Virus record (IMG/VR): IMGVR_UViG_3300005882_000535
Coordinates: 1 to 20,384 of that record
From: a virus
Reading direction: 5' to 3' (one strand)
DNA: 20,384 nt
Shown: positions 1 to 8,431 of the stretch, one piece after another
Numbering within the stretch: the stretch's first letter is position 1
How the letters are laid out: every line of letters starts with the position of its first letter
Notes under the pieces: generated by a model
Database searches by the model: none
Told to the model about the DNA's origin: nothing
The model's input: only the letters and a program-made list of their open reading frames with translations
Made by a program: the position numbers and the translations under genes

Positions 1-327
1 AATCATTATAATTATGTCTTTGGCCTTAATATGTGTTATCAGTTCAATATTGATAATGTAATATCAACCAAAAACATACCAAAACGCAAATTTAATAGAG
101 CGCCATATCCAATGGGAATGAGTGGCTGTGGTATCTGGCAGTCAATTAACTATCCGATAGAGCTTACACGTCCAACTTTAGCAGGGATGATCACTAACTA
201 TGATCATGAACGTTCAGCTCTCGTTGGCTTTAATATACAACCGATATTGTCACTAATAGAAGAACAAGAACTTAAAATGCAAGACAAACATGACATTATT
301 TTTTTAAATTCTATCCACAACAGTTAG
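1..327 (+). CDS. C-terminal part of a trypsin-like serine protease-type protein (5' end outside window)
   Basis: The frame is open to the left edge, so only the C-terminal 108 residues are visible; the first internal ATG is at 31. The stretch GMSGCGIW, with its serine codon at 121-123, resembles the catalytic-serine motif GxSGGxxW of trypsin-like bacterial peptidases. It is followed, as in that fold, by a strand-rich tail (LAGMITNY, ALVGFNIQPIL). The second glycine of the usual GxSGG is a cysteine here, which may affect activity. His and Asp of the triad would lie outside the window. The gene is much more AT-rich than the phage genes and on the opposite strand, so it is probably cargo (a moron or defence-type gene) or flanking host DNA. 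The family call rests on one motif and is moderate at best. Confidence 0.5.
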   Translation, partial: NHYNYVFGLNMCYQFNIDNVISTKNIPKRKFNRAPYPMGMSGCGIWQSINYPIELTRPTLAGMITNYDHERSALVGFNIQPILSLIEEQELKMQDKHDIIFLNSIHNS

Positions 328-330
328 CTA

Positions 331-984
331 TTACCGTGGCTCCCCCGTCTGCCCGCCATGCGGACACTCGTGCGTATGGTGGGCAGAAGAAATTCCCTGC
401 ACAAGCACATCATTTTCCTCATTCACATAGTTACCACCCACATGTTCAATGGGGCCGTTCAGCTTCAGCGGGAAAGCGGCTCCATCTCTGCCACCAGATT
501 CCACAGGGCCGATTAACCTGATCTGCTGTGCGTCCAGCTCTACCAGCGGTGCAGATAACGTAATCTTTGCTCCTGCTGTTGCCTGAATGGTCCCGGTTGC
601 ATTTATCTCCACATCACCGGGTACTGTTGCCTTCAGCTTATGACTTGCCCTGTCATATTCCAGCACCGCACCATCTTTAAAGGTAATGCGACGAACATCC
701 GGCGATGCTGCGGGTTGCGGGCTGGCCTGCTGATAGAGAGACAATAAGATGATACCTTGTGTCAGGTTGCCGTCAGGCGCTATTACAAGCACTTGCTCGC
801 CAACTTCCGGAGCCCACCACGAGCGATCATTCCCTGCTCTGTCCGCAAGCCAGTGCAGCCAATGGGTAACAATTGCGCCAAAGCGGACTTTTGCAACAGC
901 TTTGGCATAGTCCACATGTTCCACAGTCCCTACTCTGGCAAGGTTAGACAGCTTACGCGCCATCTCAGACAACTGGTAACTCAT
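331..984 (-). CDS. Baseplate assembly protein V / tail spike (P2 gpV, Mu gp45 type)
   Basis: This 217-residue protein matches the gpV family in length and layout: an N-terminal OB-like part (about residues 15-85, containing the family-typical run PEVGEQVLVIAPDGNL), then a repetitive beta-helix stem (about 100-165) and a C-terminal apex. The apex carries HTH at 203-205 followed by ECPHGG, close to the HxH iron-binding tip of P2/Mu spikes. In this family the trimer forms the membrane-piercing needle under the baseplate of a contractile tail. It overlaps the upstream tail gene by 20 bases, so it is the last visible gene of the late operon. In P2 the next genes would be W, J and I; here a plus-strand AT-rich gene begins instead. 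The C-terminus looks complete. Confidence 0.88.
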   Translation of the reverse strand: MSYQLSEMARKLSNLARVGTVEHVDYAKAVAKVRFGAIVTHWLHWLADRAGNDRSWWAPEVGEQVLVIAPDGNLTQGIILLSLYQQASPQPAASPDVRRITFKDGAVLEYDRASHKLKATVPGDVEINATGTIQATAGAKITLSAPLVELDAQQIRLIGPVESGGRDGAAFPLKLNGPIEHVGGNYVNEENDVLVQGISSAHHTHECPHGGQTGEPR

Positions 985-1516
985 TCACTTTCTCGTAGTT
1001 ATCTATGTGTTCAGGGCCGGTATCAGGCTCGTAAGCAACATACACAGCCGATGGAACAGGGCCGGAACCATCCCATACAGACTGGCCAAGCAGGTACGTT
1101 TGCTCAAATTCAATTACCCACGGCGATAGATGCACCACAGCCGGATCAAACTGGTCCGGCTCTGCCCGCATAAATTCGGCAGGTGCAGCAGGCAGGCCAA
1201 AGCGATTTCCCTGCACCCACAAAGCAACGTCAGCACTGATTTTGCAGAGTTGCCGCTCAAAATCTTGTGTGCGTTTATCAAGCACTATCCGCAATTCCCA
1301 CCGTGCAGTAATTGCCAGCTGGTCAGTCGCAATGCTGCCGCTATCCTGCGAGTCAAAGCTAGCCAAGTACAATGCTGCCGCCGGAACTTTAAGCTTGTTA
1401 CTTCCTTTAACGGAAAACACGCCATAATCACCCACAGTTTGAAAAGCGGGGAACTGTGCTTTCAAGGCCTCAAGTATCGCACTGTGTGCCGTATCTAAAT
1501 CTATCTGGTTCGCCAT
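965..1516 (-). CDS. Phage tail terminator-like / Gp37-type protein
   Basis: This 183-residue protein looks like the Gp37/DUF1834-type proteins of Mu-like and related phages: an N-terminal helix (AILEALKAQFPAF), beta strands with LPAAALYL-like text (KVPAAALYLASF), a central RWELRIVLDK strand and a C-terminal FEQTYLLG segment. By position, between a Z-like tail completion protein and the spike gene, it probably caps the tail tube or joins the tail to the head; this is inferred from family and gene order. It starts with ATG 16 bases inside the upstream gene and overlaps the downstream spike gene by 20 bases, indicating translational coupling. The exact role is not proved by any motif. Confidence 0.6.
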   Translation of the reverse strand: MANQIDLDTAHSAILEALKAQFPAFQTVGDYGVFSVKGSNKLKVPAAALYLASFDSQDSGSIATDQLAITARWELRIVLDKRTQDFERQLCKISADVALWVQGNRFGLPAAPAEFMRAEPDQFDPAVVHLSPWVIEFEQTYLLGQSVWDGSGPVPSAVYVAYEPDTGPEHIDNYEKVNELPVV

Positions 1517-2049
1517 TTCAGTTCGTGCTCCAGCAGATTGTAAAACTTACCTTCAATTTTGGGCAATATGTCTCCCTCAATGACGTTTCTAGCAACGTCA
1601 TCAAAGAAAACTCTCTGATACTCAATAGGATAATTTGCCTTCCCTACCCGCTTAAAAACAGCTGGATGATCCAGCATATCCGCAATAAATGCGCCTGAAA
1701 TTTTAACGCCACCTTTTGCAGTAACACCGGCGTTTGTCTGGCGCGGATCCAGTTGCCACAGCGGAACAGGACGCAGACCCAAAAACAACCTGCCGCTGCC
1801 TCGCCGCCAAAACGTTTGAATGCGCTGACGTAATACACCCGCCGGCAGGCCGGTTACATACCGGATCTCTCGCACAGCCAGAGTCATAGCCCAACGCAAC
1901 GTTTTCTTGATTGCTGCATTGGTTGCGTTACGCATCAGCTTTTCGCTTGGCAAAAAGGCTTTCGCTATGCGCTCCACTTCTCCGGAAGATACAGCTACAG
2001 CCTTGCTTGTCTCAAAGCCCTGCTTCCGAATACCGTCCCCTACACGCAC
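1501..2049 (-). CDS. Minor tail protein Z-like (tail completion)
   Basis: The 182 residues resemble the GpZ-type minor tail proteins of lambdoid phages: a basic N-terminal helical part (AAIKKTLRWAMTLAVREIRYVTGLPAGVLRQRI), a central hydrophobic LFLGLRPVPLWQL segment, then KGGVKISGAFIADM and HPAVFKRVGK before a helical tail (residues about 150-180). In lambda, Z acts at the tail end that meets the head. I chose the GTG start at 2049 because GGAG lies 5 bases upstream, and this start overlaps the end of the FII-like gene by 10 bases. Its place directly after the head-tail joining gene fits the role. Confidence 0.72.
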   Translation of the reverse strand: MRVGDGIRKQGFETSKAVAVSSGEVERIAKAFLPSEKLMRNATNAAIKKTLRWAMTLAVREIRYVTGLPAGVLRQRIQTFWRRGSGRLFLGLRPVPLWQLDPRQTNAGVTAKGGVKISGAFIADMLDHPAVFKRVGKANYPIEYQRVFFDDVARNVIEGDILPKIEGKFYNLLEHELKWRTR

Positions 2050-2339
2050 GCCAACTCCACAGTAGCCATACCGGTGCCATCGTCAGTGATAGCCATAACG
2101 GTATAAAAACCTTTGCCTTCGACGGTTAGTTCCGTTTCGCGCCAGATAAAGTCTGCCACGTCAGCATATCTGCATGTGATTGTCGGCGTTTCATTATCTA
2201 AAATGATGCCGCCCGCCAGCGCTATCTGCCCCGGCTCATCAAAAATCGCCGCAAAGGTACGGGCAGGAGCACTGCACCGTACCTCTACGGCGAAATCATC
2301 ACAGGACAGGAAGACGCTTAAATCTTCCGTAAAAGCCAT
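2040..2339 (-). CDS. Head-tail joining protein (lambda gpFII / Gifsy-2 attachment type)
   Basis: This 99-residue protein has the size and style of lambda gpFII-like attachment proteins: a short N-terminal helix, then mostly beta strands, with a conserved-looking core PTITCRYADVADF and a C-terminal YTVMAITDDGTGMATVEL strand pair. Such proteins sit at the base of the head neck and accept the tail. It begins immediately after the stop codon of the upstream small gene (TAA then ATG with no gap) and overlaps the Z-like gene downstream. Length, order (after capsid, before Z) and composition all agree. Confidence 0.7.
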   Translation of the reverse strand: MAFTEDLSVFLSCDDFAVEVRCSAPARTFAAIFDEPGQIALAGGIILDNETPTITCRYADVADFIWRETELTVEGKGFYTVMAITDDGTGMATVELACV

Positions 2340-2567
2340 TTAGCTTTCCTTTTCGGGCGCATTTTCCGATTTTTTGGTAGCCTTTTTCGCTTTTGCCCTG
2401 TCAGAGTTGTAGAGGACCGCCCGCTCCCGGTAAATCAGGTTCTGGGCAACACTGAAAGGTACTATAGCAACTTCGCCATGTGTACAAAATTCGCCGTCAA
2501 TCAGCACACCGGCATTACTGCCTTCTTCACCGAGAATCATAATTTCAACTTCTTTTTGCTTTGCCAT
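2340..2567 (-). CDS. Small head-region protein of unknown function
   Basis: A 75-residue protein between the capsid gene and the FII-like gene. The N-terminal two-thirds look like a compact beta domain (VEIMILGEEGSNAGVLIDGEFCTHGEVAIVP); the C-terminal tail is charged and low-complexity (KAKKATKKSENAPEKES), probably disordered. Position corresponds to the gpFI slot of lambda, a packaging-chaperone gene, but I see no sequence motif that proves this. It may also be a small head-tail connector. The ATG at 2567 has only a weak ribosome site (GGA). Its stop abuts the start of the next gene. Confidence 0.6.
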   Translation of the reverse strand: MAKQKEVEIMILGEEGSNAGVLIDGEFCTHGEVAIVPFSVAQNLIYRERAVLYNSDRAKAKKATKKSENAPEKES

Positions 2568-2585
2568 GCTCTATTCCGTCAAAGC

Positions 2586-2603
2586 GGGGCGGTGAACCGC
2601 CCC
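2586..2603 (-). terminator. GC hairpin after the capsid gene (weak terminator or mRNA-stability element)
   Basis: A 7-bp perfect stem (GGGGCGG / CCGCCCC) with a 4-base loop lies just beyond the capsid stop codon. On the minus strand it is followed by GCTTTGACGG, not a clear U-run, so full termination is doubtful. It more likely lowers read-through or protects the capsid mRNA 3' end. Confidence 0.4.
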
Positions 2604-2610
2604 GGTTAAT

Positions 2611-4452
2611 TTATACAGTAGTGCCCACACAGAAAGACTCACCGTTACGCAAGGCCACATCAACATCCTGCATGGCAACAATACGCAACCGCCCCTTTGC
2701 ACTATGAGTATACGGATCAAGAGTCAGCTCAAGGCCACCCCACAGGCCGATAAGAAGGTCGGCAAAGTTACCGAAGAACACATCATTCGGCTGTACCTGA
2801 TTAGTTACGCCGGTATTGTATCCGTTAATGGTGTTGCCGGGCTCCCAGATAGTTCCACTGGTGTTGGCAAACTTGGGAGTAGACTTGGCATGACCACGAA
2901 CGCGGGCATTGATCAGGTAAGCCATATTGCCCACATCGGCATCATCGGCGGCTACTTCACTTTCCATCTGCACAAGCTCGGTAAAGTCCGGCTTTCCGGC
3001 AGTGGCAAAGGTGATTGCATTCACCCCACTGGTATTCTTAATGCCTTGGGGTTCATCCGTTCCGGTGCCATACAGGCCAAGCATGTCGATCTTCAAAGCA
3101 AGCGCTTTGGAAAGATCACCACGAATCAACGCCTCCACGTCAAGGCTGCTCTGCATAAGCAGACGGCGGGAAATTTCAGACAATGCCCCGATGGTATGAG
3201 GAGTCAAGCCAACCTGCCCGAAATCGCCCTGCGATGCCGTTACATCTGTATCTTCGCCCACAACATAGGCTGTTGCGCCGCTGAGCTGTTTAGGAATAGC
3301 CACATTGCCGACAAGTCCGGCAAGCTGCGTTCCGTACTGCATCAGCAGCGTACGCTTGCGAAGCATACTGATAAAGCTGTCTGCCAGCAGATCCGTTCCT
3401 ACCAGTTCGCCACCGTGCGGAGCTGCCGCAGTGCCTGTAGTGTATGTTCGTGCAAGGGGAGCACTGAGCACCTCGGGGGGCACAACAATACCGCTGGCAT
3501 CGCGTCCCATGCGCTGAGCAGCCGCGGCAGACACTTCCAGTTCAAAGGCTGCTGCCTCACGCCCTTTCATGTCCGAAGGGTCAAGCGCCCGTAAGACATT
3601 CGTAAAGCGGTAACGTTTAATGTCCCGCTCAGACAGCCCAACGGGATCATTCATCTCGTCAGGGGTCGGTTTGCTTCCCTTGGCGTCCGAGCGCTCAAGC
3701 AGAAACTGCCGGAAGTTATCAACGGTTTTACCCTCACGAATAAAACGCGCTGCATCGTCGGGGGCATTATACTGCCTTCCCAACTGCATCAGGCTGTCAG
3801 TGCGGTTTCTTTCTTCCTTCAACGCTGCCTCGCGCACGGCTGCTTCATCAACGGAGTGTGCGCCCTGATCGGATCCGGCGGGTTGCTGTTTCGGCATACC
3901 TCTTTCCTCCTCTTTTACTTTTGGCGCACCGCCCGAAAGGCCGCGCCCGACTCCCACGGAATCGTCCATAGGAATGGTTACAAACGAAATTTCGTAAGGC
4001 TCCCAATCTGTTGCCTTATACACGTCAATAGAGTTGTCCCGCTCTTCAACAAGCTTGACCTCATAAGTCTCAAAGCCGACTGAGATATGACGCAAGATGC
4101 CATCAAGTACGTCCTGATACTTTTCCTCTGCCAGCGCTCCGCGCCCGAAGCGCACAAGCGCACGGCACTTACTGTCGGCATCAACCCATGCTCGCTCAAC
4201 AACGCCAAGGTGACTGTCTGCAGAGTGGTTAAACAACACCGCCCCGCCGTTATTCAAACGCTCAAGGCGAACTGCGGACTTGGAATGTTCCAGAATCAGA
4301 ATTGTGCGCCACCATTGCTCACATTCTGCCTCACTGGAAAAAGCGACCTCAACAGTACGCTTGTCTTCGTCTATTGAACGCACGTTCTCGATGGCAAATT
4401 GCATCCGCTTACAGCGGCGAACATCATCAATCGTCGGTTTCTGGTTCGGCAT
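2611..4452 (-). CDS. Fused HK97-type prohead protease and major capsid protein
   Basis: One 613-residue frame carries two domains. Residues about 15-170 are a U35-type prohead protease: His76 in LFNHSADSHLG, Ser124 in RHISVGFE and Glu154 in YEISFVTIP match the His/Ser/Glu arrangement of that family. A charged, probably scaffolding-like linker follows (about 170-290; PKQQPAGSDQGAHSVDEAAVREAALKEE split by helices). The rest (about 300-613) is an HK97-fold capsid protein, with AHGGELVGTDLL-type text, a central ISRRLLMQSS region and the late-strand RIVAMQDVDVALRN. I prefer the ATG at 4452 to the one at 4482: it has AGAGGAG upstream, the other has none. It overlaps the portal gene end by 26 bases. 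The protease would release the capsid domain during maturation. Confidence 0.9.
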   Translation of the reverse strand: MPNQKPTIDDVRRCKRMQFAIENVRSIDEDKRTVEVAFSSEAECEQWWRTILILEHSKSAVRLERLNNGGAVLFNHSADSHLGVVERAWVDADSKCRALVRFGRGALAEEKYQDVLDGILRHISVGFETYEVKLVEERDNSIDVYKATDWEPYEISFVTIPMDDSVGVGRGLSGGAPKVKEEERGMPKQQPAGSDQGAHSVDEAAVREAALKEERNRTDSLMQLGRQYNAPDDAARFIREGKTVDNFRQFLLERSDAKGSKPTPDEMNDPVGLSERDIKRYRFTNVLRALDPSDMKGREAAAFELEVSAAAAQRMGRDASGIVVPPEVLSAPLARTYTTGTAAAPHGGELVGTDLLADSFISMLRKRTLLMQYGTQLAGLVGNVAIPKQLSGATAYVVGEDTDVTASQGDFGQVGLTPHTIGALSEISRRLLMQSSLDVEALIRGDLSKALALKIDMLGLYGTGTDEPQGIKNTSGVNAITFATAGKPDFTELVQMESEVAADDADVGNMAYLINARVRGHAKSTPKFANTSGTIWEPGNTINGYNTGVTNQVQPNDVFFGNFADLLIGLWGGLELTLDPYTHSAKGRLRIVAMQDVDVALRNGESFCVGTTV

Positions 4453-6004
4453 TTTCTGCGTTCTCCTCTGGTGCAGATGCATGAGCGTCAGGAGTAATGC
4501 CGAGAGAGCGCCACCTTTCGCGCTCTTCGGCTATTTCATCGTAAACATCTTCAGGATCCAGCCCCTGCTCACGAATGGTTGCAGATACTGACTTCATCAG
4601 TCCGGCGTGCTCATCGCGAACGGCCTTTACATCCTTGGAAGGATCTGCCCATTTCCAGCGGCGGGCCTGATACCGTGCTTTCTGGTACTGGCTCACCCGC
4701 TCAATTTTCAGCGGGGTTGTACCTATTCTGATTGCCCCTGCTAAAACAGCCATTGCCACCCAGTCTTCAAAAACTGGAGCAACAAACTTGGCGATGAACC
4801 ACTCCTGCAAATCCATCCACATATCCCGTTCGTCGATGGCTCCGGCGCGGATGCTGGAGTAGTTAACCTTGCTCAGGTCACCGGTTAACGAAGCATAAGA
4901 CACACCCAAACCAGCAGCGACAGAATGCAGATTCGCTTTTACAAAGCCTTCAAACTCACCTTGCGGGTACTGAGGGTTCCACTCTGAAAAAGTATGCCCA
5001 GCGGGCAGGCGCTCAAATGTTCCGGGTTCTGCATCCATCGGCAGCACATCTTCGCCTTCCTCATCGTCATCAAACCCTTCGTAATACTCAGGGTTAACTT
5101 CAAAGAAGCCCATCTTAGACGCCCCAATGCGGGCATTGACTACGGCTGCTTCTTCGTACTTCGATAAATGATGAAGACGCTTGAGGGCTGTCCCCATCCA
5201 AGACAGCCCGCGCGGCTGGTTGATCATGTCGGGCAGGAAAAGATGAATTATCTCATCTGCTGGAATACGCTGGTACTGTGCCCCTTCATGCGTCTGACCT
5301 TCTATGTAATCTTCCGCATCAGCACGCACATAATAAGCAACAGGCTTACCGACATCAGTAAACTCAATTCCGGCACGGATTCGGTTGCCGTTCCTCAGCC
5401 TTGCTCTGTAGTCCGGCGGTATACGTGTGGGGTCGATCAATTGAAGCTGGTAGCGATAAGGGCCGTATGCCCTGCCTTTCAGACGATGAATAAAGACTTC
5501 ACCGTCTCGGGCCACGGTTTGAATGGCAAGCCCTTGTAGTGCACGCCAAGTATGACAACCTGTAATTTCAGGATACTTGCCCCACTCTTTCCAAGCGGCC
5601 ATAATGGCATCGCGGGCCAACTTATCCGGTTGCCCGTCTGCCTTTTTCACGCTGGGGGCAATCTGCACGCCATTAGGGCCGACAATATGAGTACGAACTA
5701 AACGCAGAAAGCGTTTGCCATGTGCGGTATTATGCGCACACTCACGCCCTCTGGCACACAGAATACGCCAGTTGCGCTCTACTAGCTGCAATGTGGAGAT
5801 AGGTTGAGTAGTCCAGCTTGCAGTAAGGCGGTCAGTATCCGCTGCCTCATACATTCCGGAAGCACTGCCAGAACCATAGCCACGAAAAGTAACTTTCAGC
5901 GGGGGCATATTCTTGCCACCGCCAAACATTTTCACTTTATGATCCGTTGCGGCATTTTCGGCATGTGCTGCCGATTCGCGCTTGAGAAATTTGAACAGAT
6001 TCAC
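4427..6004 (-). CDS. Portal protein, lambda family (gpB type)
   Basis: The 525 residues follow lambda-family portals: an N-terminal segment ending in RNWRILCARGRECAHNTAHGKRF, a middle part with GYYEGF/GMEWLP-like text (RIPADEIIHLFLPDMINQPRGLSWM), the typical LGVSYASLTGDLSKVNYSSIRAG run at about residues 365-390, and an acidic C-terminal tail rich in Glu and Ala. Twelve copies form the DNA channel at one head vertex. The start is GTG, overlapping the TGA of the upstream gpW-like gene in a GTGA arrangement, a sign of coupled translation. The acidic tail overlaps the protease-capsid gene by 26 bases. Confidence 0.92.
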   Translation of the reverse strand: MNLFKFLKRESAAHAENAATDHKVKMFGGGKNMPPLKVTFRGYGSGSASGMYEAADTDRLTASWTTQPISTLQLVERNWRILCARGRECAHNTAHGKRFLRLVRTHIVGPNGVQIAPSVKKADGQPDKLARDAIMAAWKEWGKYPEITGCHTWRALQGLAIQTVARDGEVFIHRLKGRAYGPYRYQLQLIDPTRIPPDYRARLRNGNRIRAGIEFTDVGKPVAYYVRADAEDYIEGQTHEGAQYQRIPADEIIHLFLPDMINQPRGLSWMGTALKRLHHLSKYEEAAVVNARIGASKMGFFEVNPEYYEGFDDDEEGEDVLPMDAEPGTFERLPAGHTFSEWNPQYPQGEFEGFVKANLHSVAAGLGVSYASLTGDLSKVNYSSIRAGAIDERDMWMDLQEWFIAKFVAPVFEDWVAMAVLAGAIRIGTTPLKIERVSQYQKARYQARRWKWADPSKDVKAVRDEHAGLMKSVSATIREQGLDPEDVYDEIAEERERWRSLGITPDAHASAPEENAENAEPETDD

Positions 6005-6510
6005 AGGCGCACCTTGATAGGCTTAAGATACAGCCTTCCCTTTTCCCGGCGCACCTTCGCCGCAAAGAAACTTTGCAGCTGTATTAGCTCGGCTATGCTG
6101 TAGCGTTGCAGTTCCCGGTCTTTAATGCGATAACGAAGCTGGTTAACTGTAGCCGTATTCGCAAGTGTGGCAGTAATAGCAGCTAAAGCTTTTTCTGCTT
6201 CGCTACTGCCATCATAACCTGCCGGGGCATCGAAAAGATTCGGCAGAATTTTAATGCGTCCCGTATCCGGGAAATGCTTTTCAGCACCCCGAACAACCTG
6301 AACCTGCCACCAGTAATCACCGCACGGCAGATCAGCAGTAAAAGAAAAGCGGAACCGATCTTCTTCCGGCACAGCCTCGACGTTCTTGATGGCTGCTCCG
6401 CGAAGGGCGAGCGTGGCCGCCCACCCCTCACCAGGAGCAAAACCAACAAGCAGGAGAAGGCAATCTGCAAAAGCGTCTTTAACTATTTCGGAAGGGATAC
6501 TGTTAACCAT
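6001..6510 (-). CDS. gpW-like head-tail joining protein with an extra N-terminal domain
   Basis: The last 55 or so residues (NQLRYRIKDRELQRYSIAELIQLQSFF, then a basic KVRREKGRLYL end) resemble the small lambda gpW fold: a turn with a short strand pair then a helix ending basic. gpW normally has about 70 residues and lies between terminase and portal, exactly where this gene lies. The first 100 residues are additional: a strand-rich, possibly Ig-like domain (GEGWAATLALRG, FRFSFTADLPCGDYWWQVQVVRG). It starts 8 bases inside the terminase gene and its stop is shared with the portal start. The gpW part is fairly likely; the N-terminal function is unknown. Confidence 0.65.
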   Translation of the reverse strand: MVNSIPSEIVKDAFADCLLLLVGFAPGEGWAATLALRGAAIKNVEAVPEEDRFRFSFTADLPCGDYWWQVQVVRGAEKHFPDTGRIKILPNLFDAPAGYDGSSEAEKALAAITATLANTATVNQLRYRIKDRELQRYSIAELIQLQSFFAAKVRREKGRLYLKPIKVRL

Positions 6511-8431
6511 TTACAAAGCCTCGCCTACGGCGGGTTTTCTTTTTAACTTTCCTCCGTTTTGGCATGGCTTCGGCGTCTTCAGCCACTGCGCTTTGAGTGG
6601 TTTTTACTTCCTGTTCTTCTTGCGGCTTCTGATTCTCAGCTGCCACCTTCAATCGCTGTTCATGCCTATTGAGGTTCGGAGCCATAATCAGCAAGGCGGC
6701 ATACGCATACACACGACAGTCCAGCGCTTCATTTCGTGGACGCGTTTTTACCCACTCCCGCTTTGGAAATCCTTTTACATAACGGGTTACACATTTTTCC
6801 GCAGTGAGCTGACGAAAGTACTCATCATTGTAAACAGCCTCATTTATGGGCCAATGACACCGCCCTGGGCCATCCCCATCTAATTGCAGCCGCTTATAAA
6901 GCAGCGTCTTGCTCTGGTCTGTGCCGACAGTAAACAGGTCAACAGGACGACCTTTTTTACCGGACTTTCGCTTTGATGCAGCTGAAACAATGGCAATGCC
7001 TTCGCCCCCTTTACCTTTGATGGCAAAGCGGCGGGCGGCTCTGCGTTTTTTGCAATACTGATAAACAGATTGTGTATTGCTACCGCCGGAGTCGATAGCA
7101 GTTGCAATGACGGAAAGCTCTACACCTGATTCATGCAGCCACCGCCTATCAAGGTAATCGTCCAAGGCGTCCCATACTTCCGGCTGATCAGGATCACCGT
7201 AGAGCACCGCATAGTCTATGCTCCATGACTCTTCGCCCTGTCCCCATGCAACTATCTCAACTTCCAGCCTGTCACGTTGCACATCCACACCGGCAGTCAG
7301 CACAAGGCCAGCCATCGGCACAGCAGCCACATACTCAATGCGCCTTTCCATCAGACCGGTTTCGTCAACGGTTTCGCCTTGCTCTTCCCAAGTCAATGCA
7401 AGGGATACGTTGTAAAAGCTCTGCAAGTCACCAAGACGCTTTTTGTCGGTATGTGATTGCGCAATATCCCGCCACTTTCGCCACGGGCTGTAAAGTTCGC
7501 TCAGATGAAATGAGGCATGCCCTTGAAACGGCTTTTCGGCTCGCCATTCCCCACGCCGCAGCATGGCGGGTTTATGCTTGTCTTCGATCCCTGCCCCGCA
7601 ATGTTCACAAAAGTACAAGGCTGTATGCGGAAGAGACTCGCCGGTTTCTTCGTCTTTATCCCAAACAAGTTGCTCAAATTTAAGCTTTTGGTATGTGTCG
7701 CAGTGCGGACACGGCACCCAGAAGTAACGTTGATCACCAGCTTCAAAGGCTTTTTCTATGCGTGAAAAGCCCTTAATGGTCGGCGTACTGATTTCCACCA
7801 ACTTACGCTGATCACCGAATGTCGCGGCACGTTGCCAAAGGAGCTGCACCGGATCGCCTTCGGCAGTCATGGTATAGCCGTCCACTTCATCACACATAAT
7901 TACAGGGGCAGAACGCCCGCGCATGGTGTTTGTGGATCCAGACCATGAAAACATCAAAAAGCCGCCGGGGTAACTTTTCATGATGGAGTTGTTCACCCCA
8001 TCACGGCCTCTAGGTTTTGCCACCTTGCCTTTAATCACCGGCGTATCATTCAACAAAGGTGTAAGCTTCGTTTCGGTCCAAGTTTTAAGATCGCTTTGTG
8101 TCGGATGCATCATCATCACGCTTCGTGGATTTTGCGCAATGAAATACCCTATGCCGTTATTTGCAGTCTCCGTTTTCCCGACCTGCGCCGACCACATCAT
8201 AGAAATACGGCGGGTTTTTCGGTCTCCTATGCAATCCATAGGCTCCCGCTGATAAGGTGCATTATCCGTACGCCATGGTCCGGGCATTGCATTGGCATCA
8301 GAGATCACTCTGTGCCGATCTGCCCACTCGGATACAGTCAATTTTTCCGGCGGCGAAAGCAGAGCGCCGGCCTTGCGAACGGCATCACGAATGCCTTCCA
8401 TGTTTGAAAGCAGCTCGTCAGCAAGCAGCAT
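6503..8431 (-). CDS. Terminase large subunit, GpA family
   Basis: The 642-residue length and motifs fit lambda gpA-type terminases, the ATP-driven motor and nuclease that package DNA. An adenine-contact/N-terminal segment precedes a Walker A-like SAQVGKTE (residues 81-88). VIMCDEVDG (177-185) is Walker B with the catalytic Glu. A coupling-type STPTIKG lies at 216-222. A zinc ribbon with CPHC (241-244) and CEHC (275-278) follows, then the RNase H-like nuclease beginning at GVDVQRDR (381-388). The C-terminus is lysine- and arginine-rich. The start overlaps the small-subunit gene by 14 bases, and the end overlaps the gpW-like gene by 8. Confidence 0.95.
   Translation of the reverse strand: MLLADELLSNMEGIRDAVRKAGALLSPPEKLTVSEWADRHRVISDANAMPGPWRTDNAPYQREPMDCIGDRKTRRISMMWSAQVGKTETANNGIGYFIAQNPRSVMMMHPTQSDLKTWTETKLTPLLNDTPVIKGKVAKPRGRDGVNNSIMKSYPGGFLMFSWSGSTNTMRGRSAPVIMCDEVDGYTMTAEGDPVQLLWQRAATFGDQRKLVEISTPTIKGFSRIEKAFEAGDQRYFWVPCPHCDTYQKLKFEQLVWDKDEETGESLPHTALYFCEHCGAGIEDKHKPAMLRRGEWRAEKPFQGHASFHLSELYSPWRKWRDIAQSHTDKKRLGDLQSFYNVSLALTWEEQGETVDETGLMERRIEYVAAVPMAGLVLTAGVDVQRDRLEVEIVAWGQGEESWSIDYAVLYGDPDQPEVWDALDDYLDRRWLHESGVELSVIATAIDSGGSNTQSVYQYCKKRRAARRFAIKGKGGEGIAIVSAASKRKSGKKGRPVDLFTVGTDQSKTLLYKRLQLDGDGPGRCHWPINEAVYNDEYFRQLTAEKCVTRYVKGFPKREWVKTRPRNEALDCRVYAYAALLIMAPNLNRHEQRLKVAAENQKPQEEQEVKTTQSAVAEDAEAMPKRRKVKKKTRRRRGFVNG

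Noticed and set aside
2704-3594. 296-residue plus-strand frame opposite the capsid gene
   Set aside because: Fully antisense to the well-supported protease-capsid frame; its protein text has no domain pattern and no neighbours in the same direction.
7225-7683. 152-residue plus-strand frame opposite the terminase large subunit
   Set aside because: Antisense to conserved terminase sequence with no supporting features.
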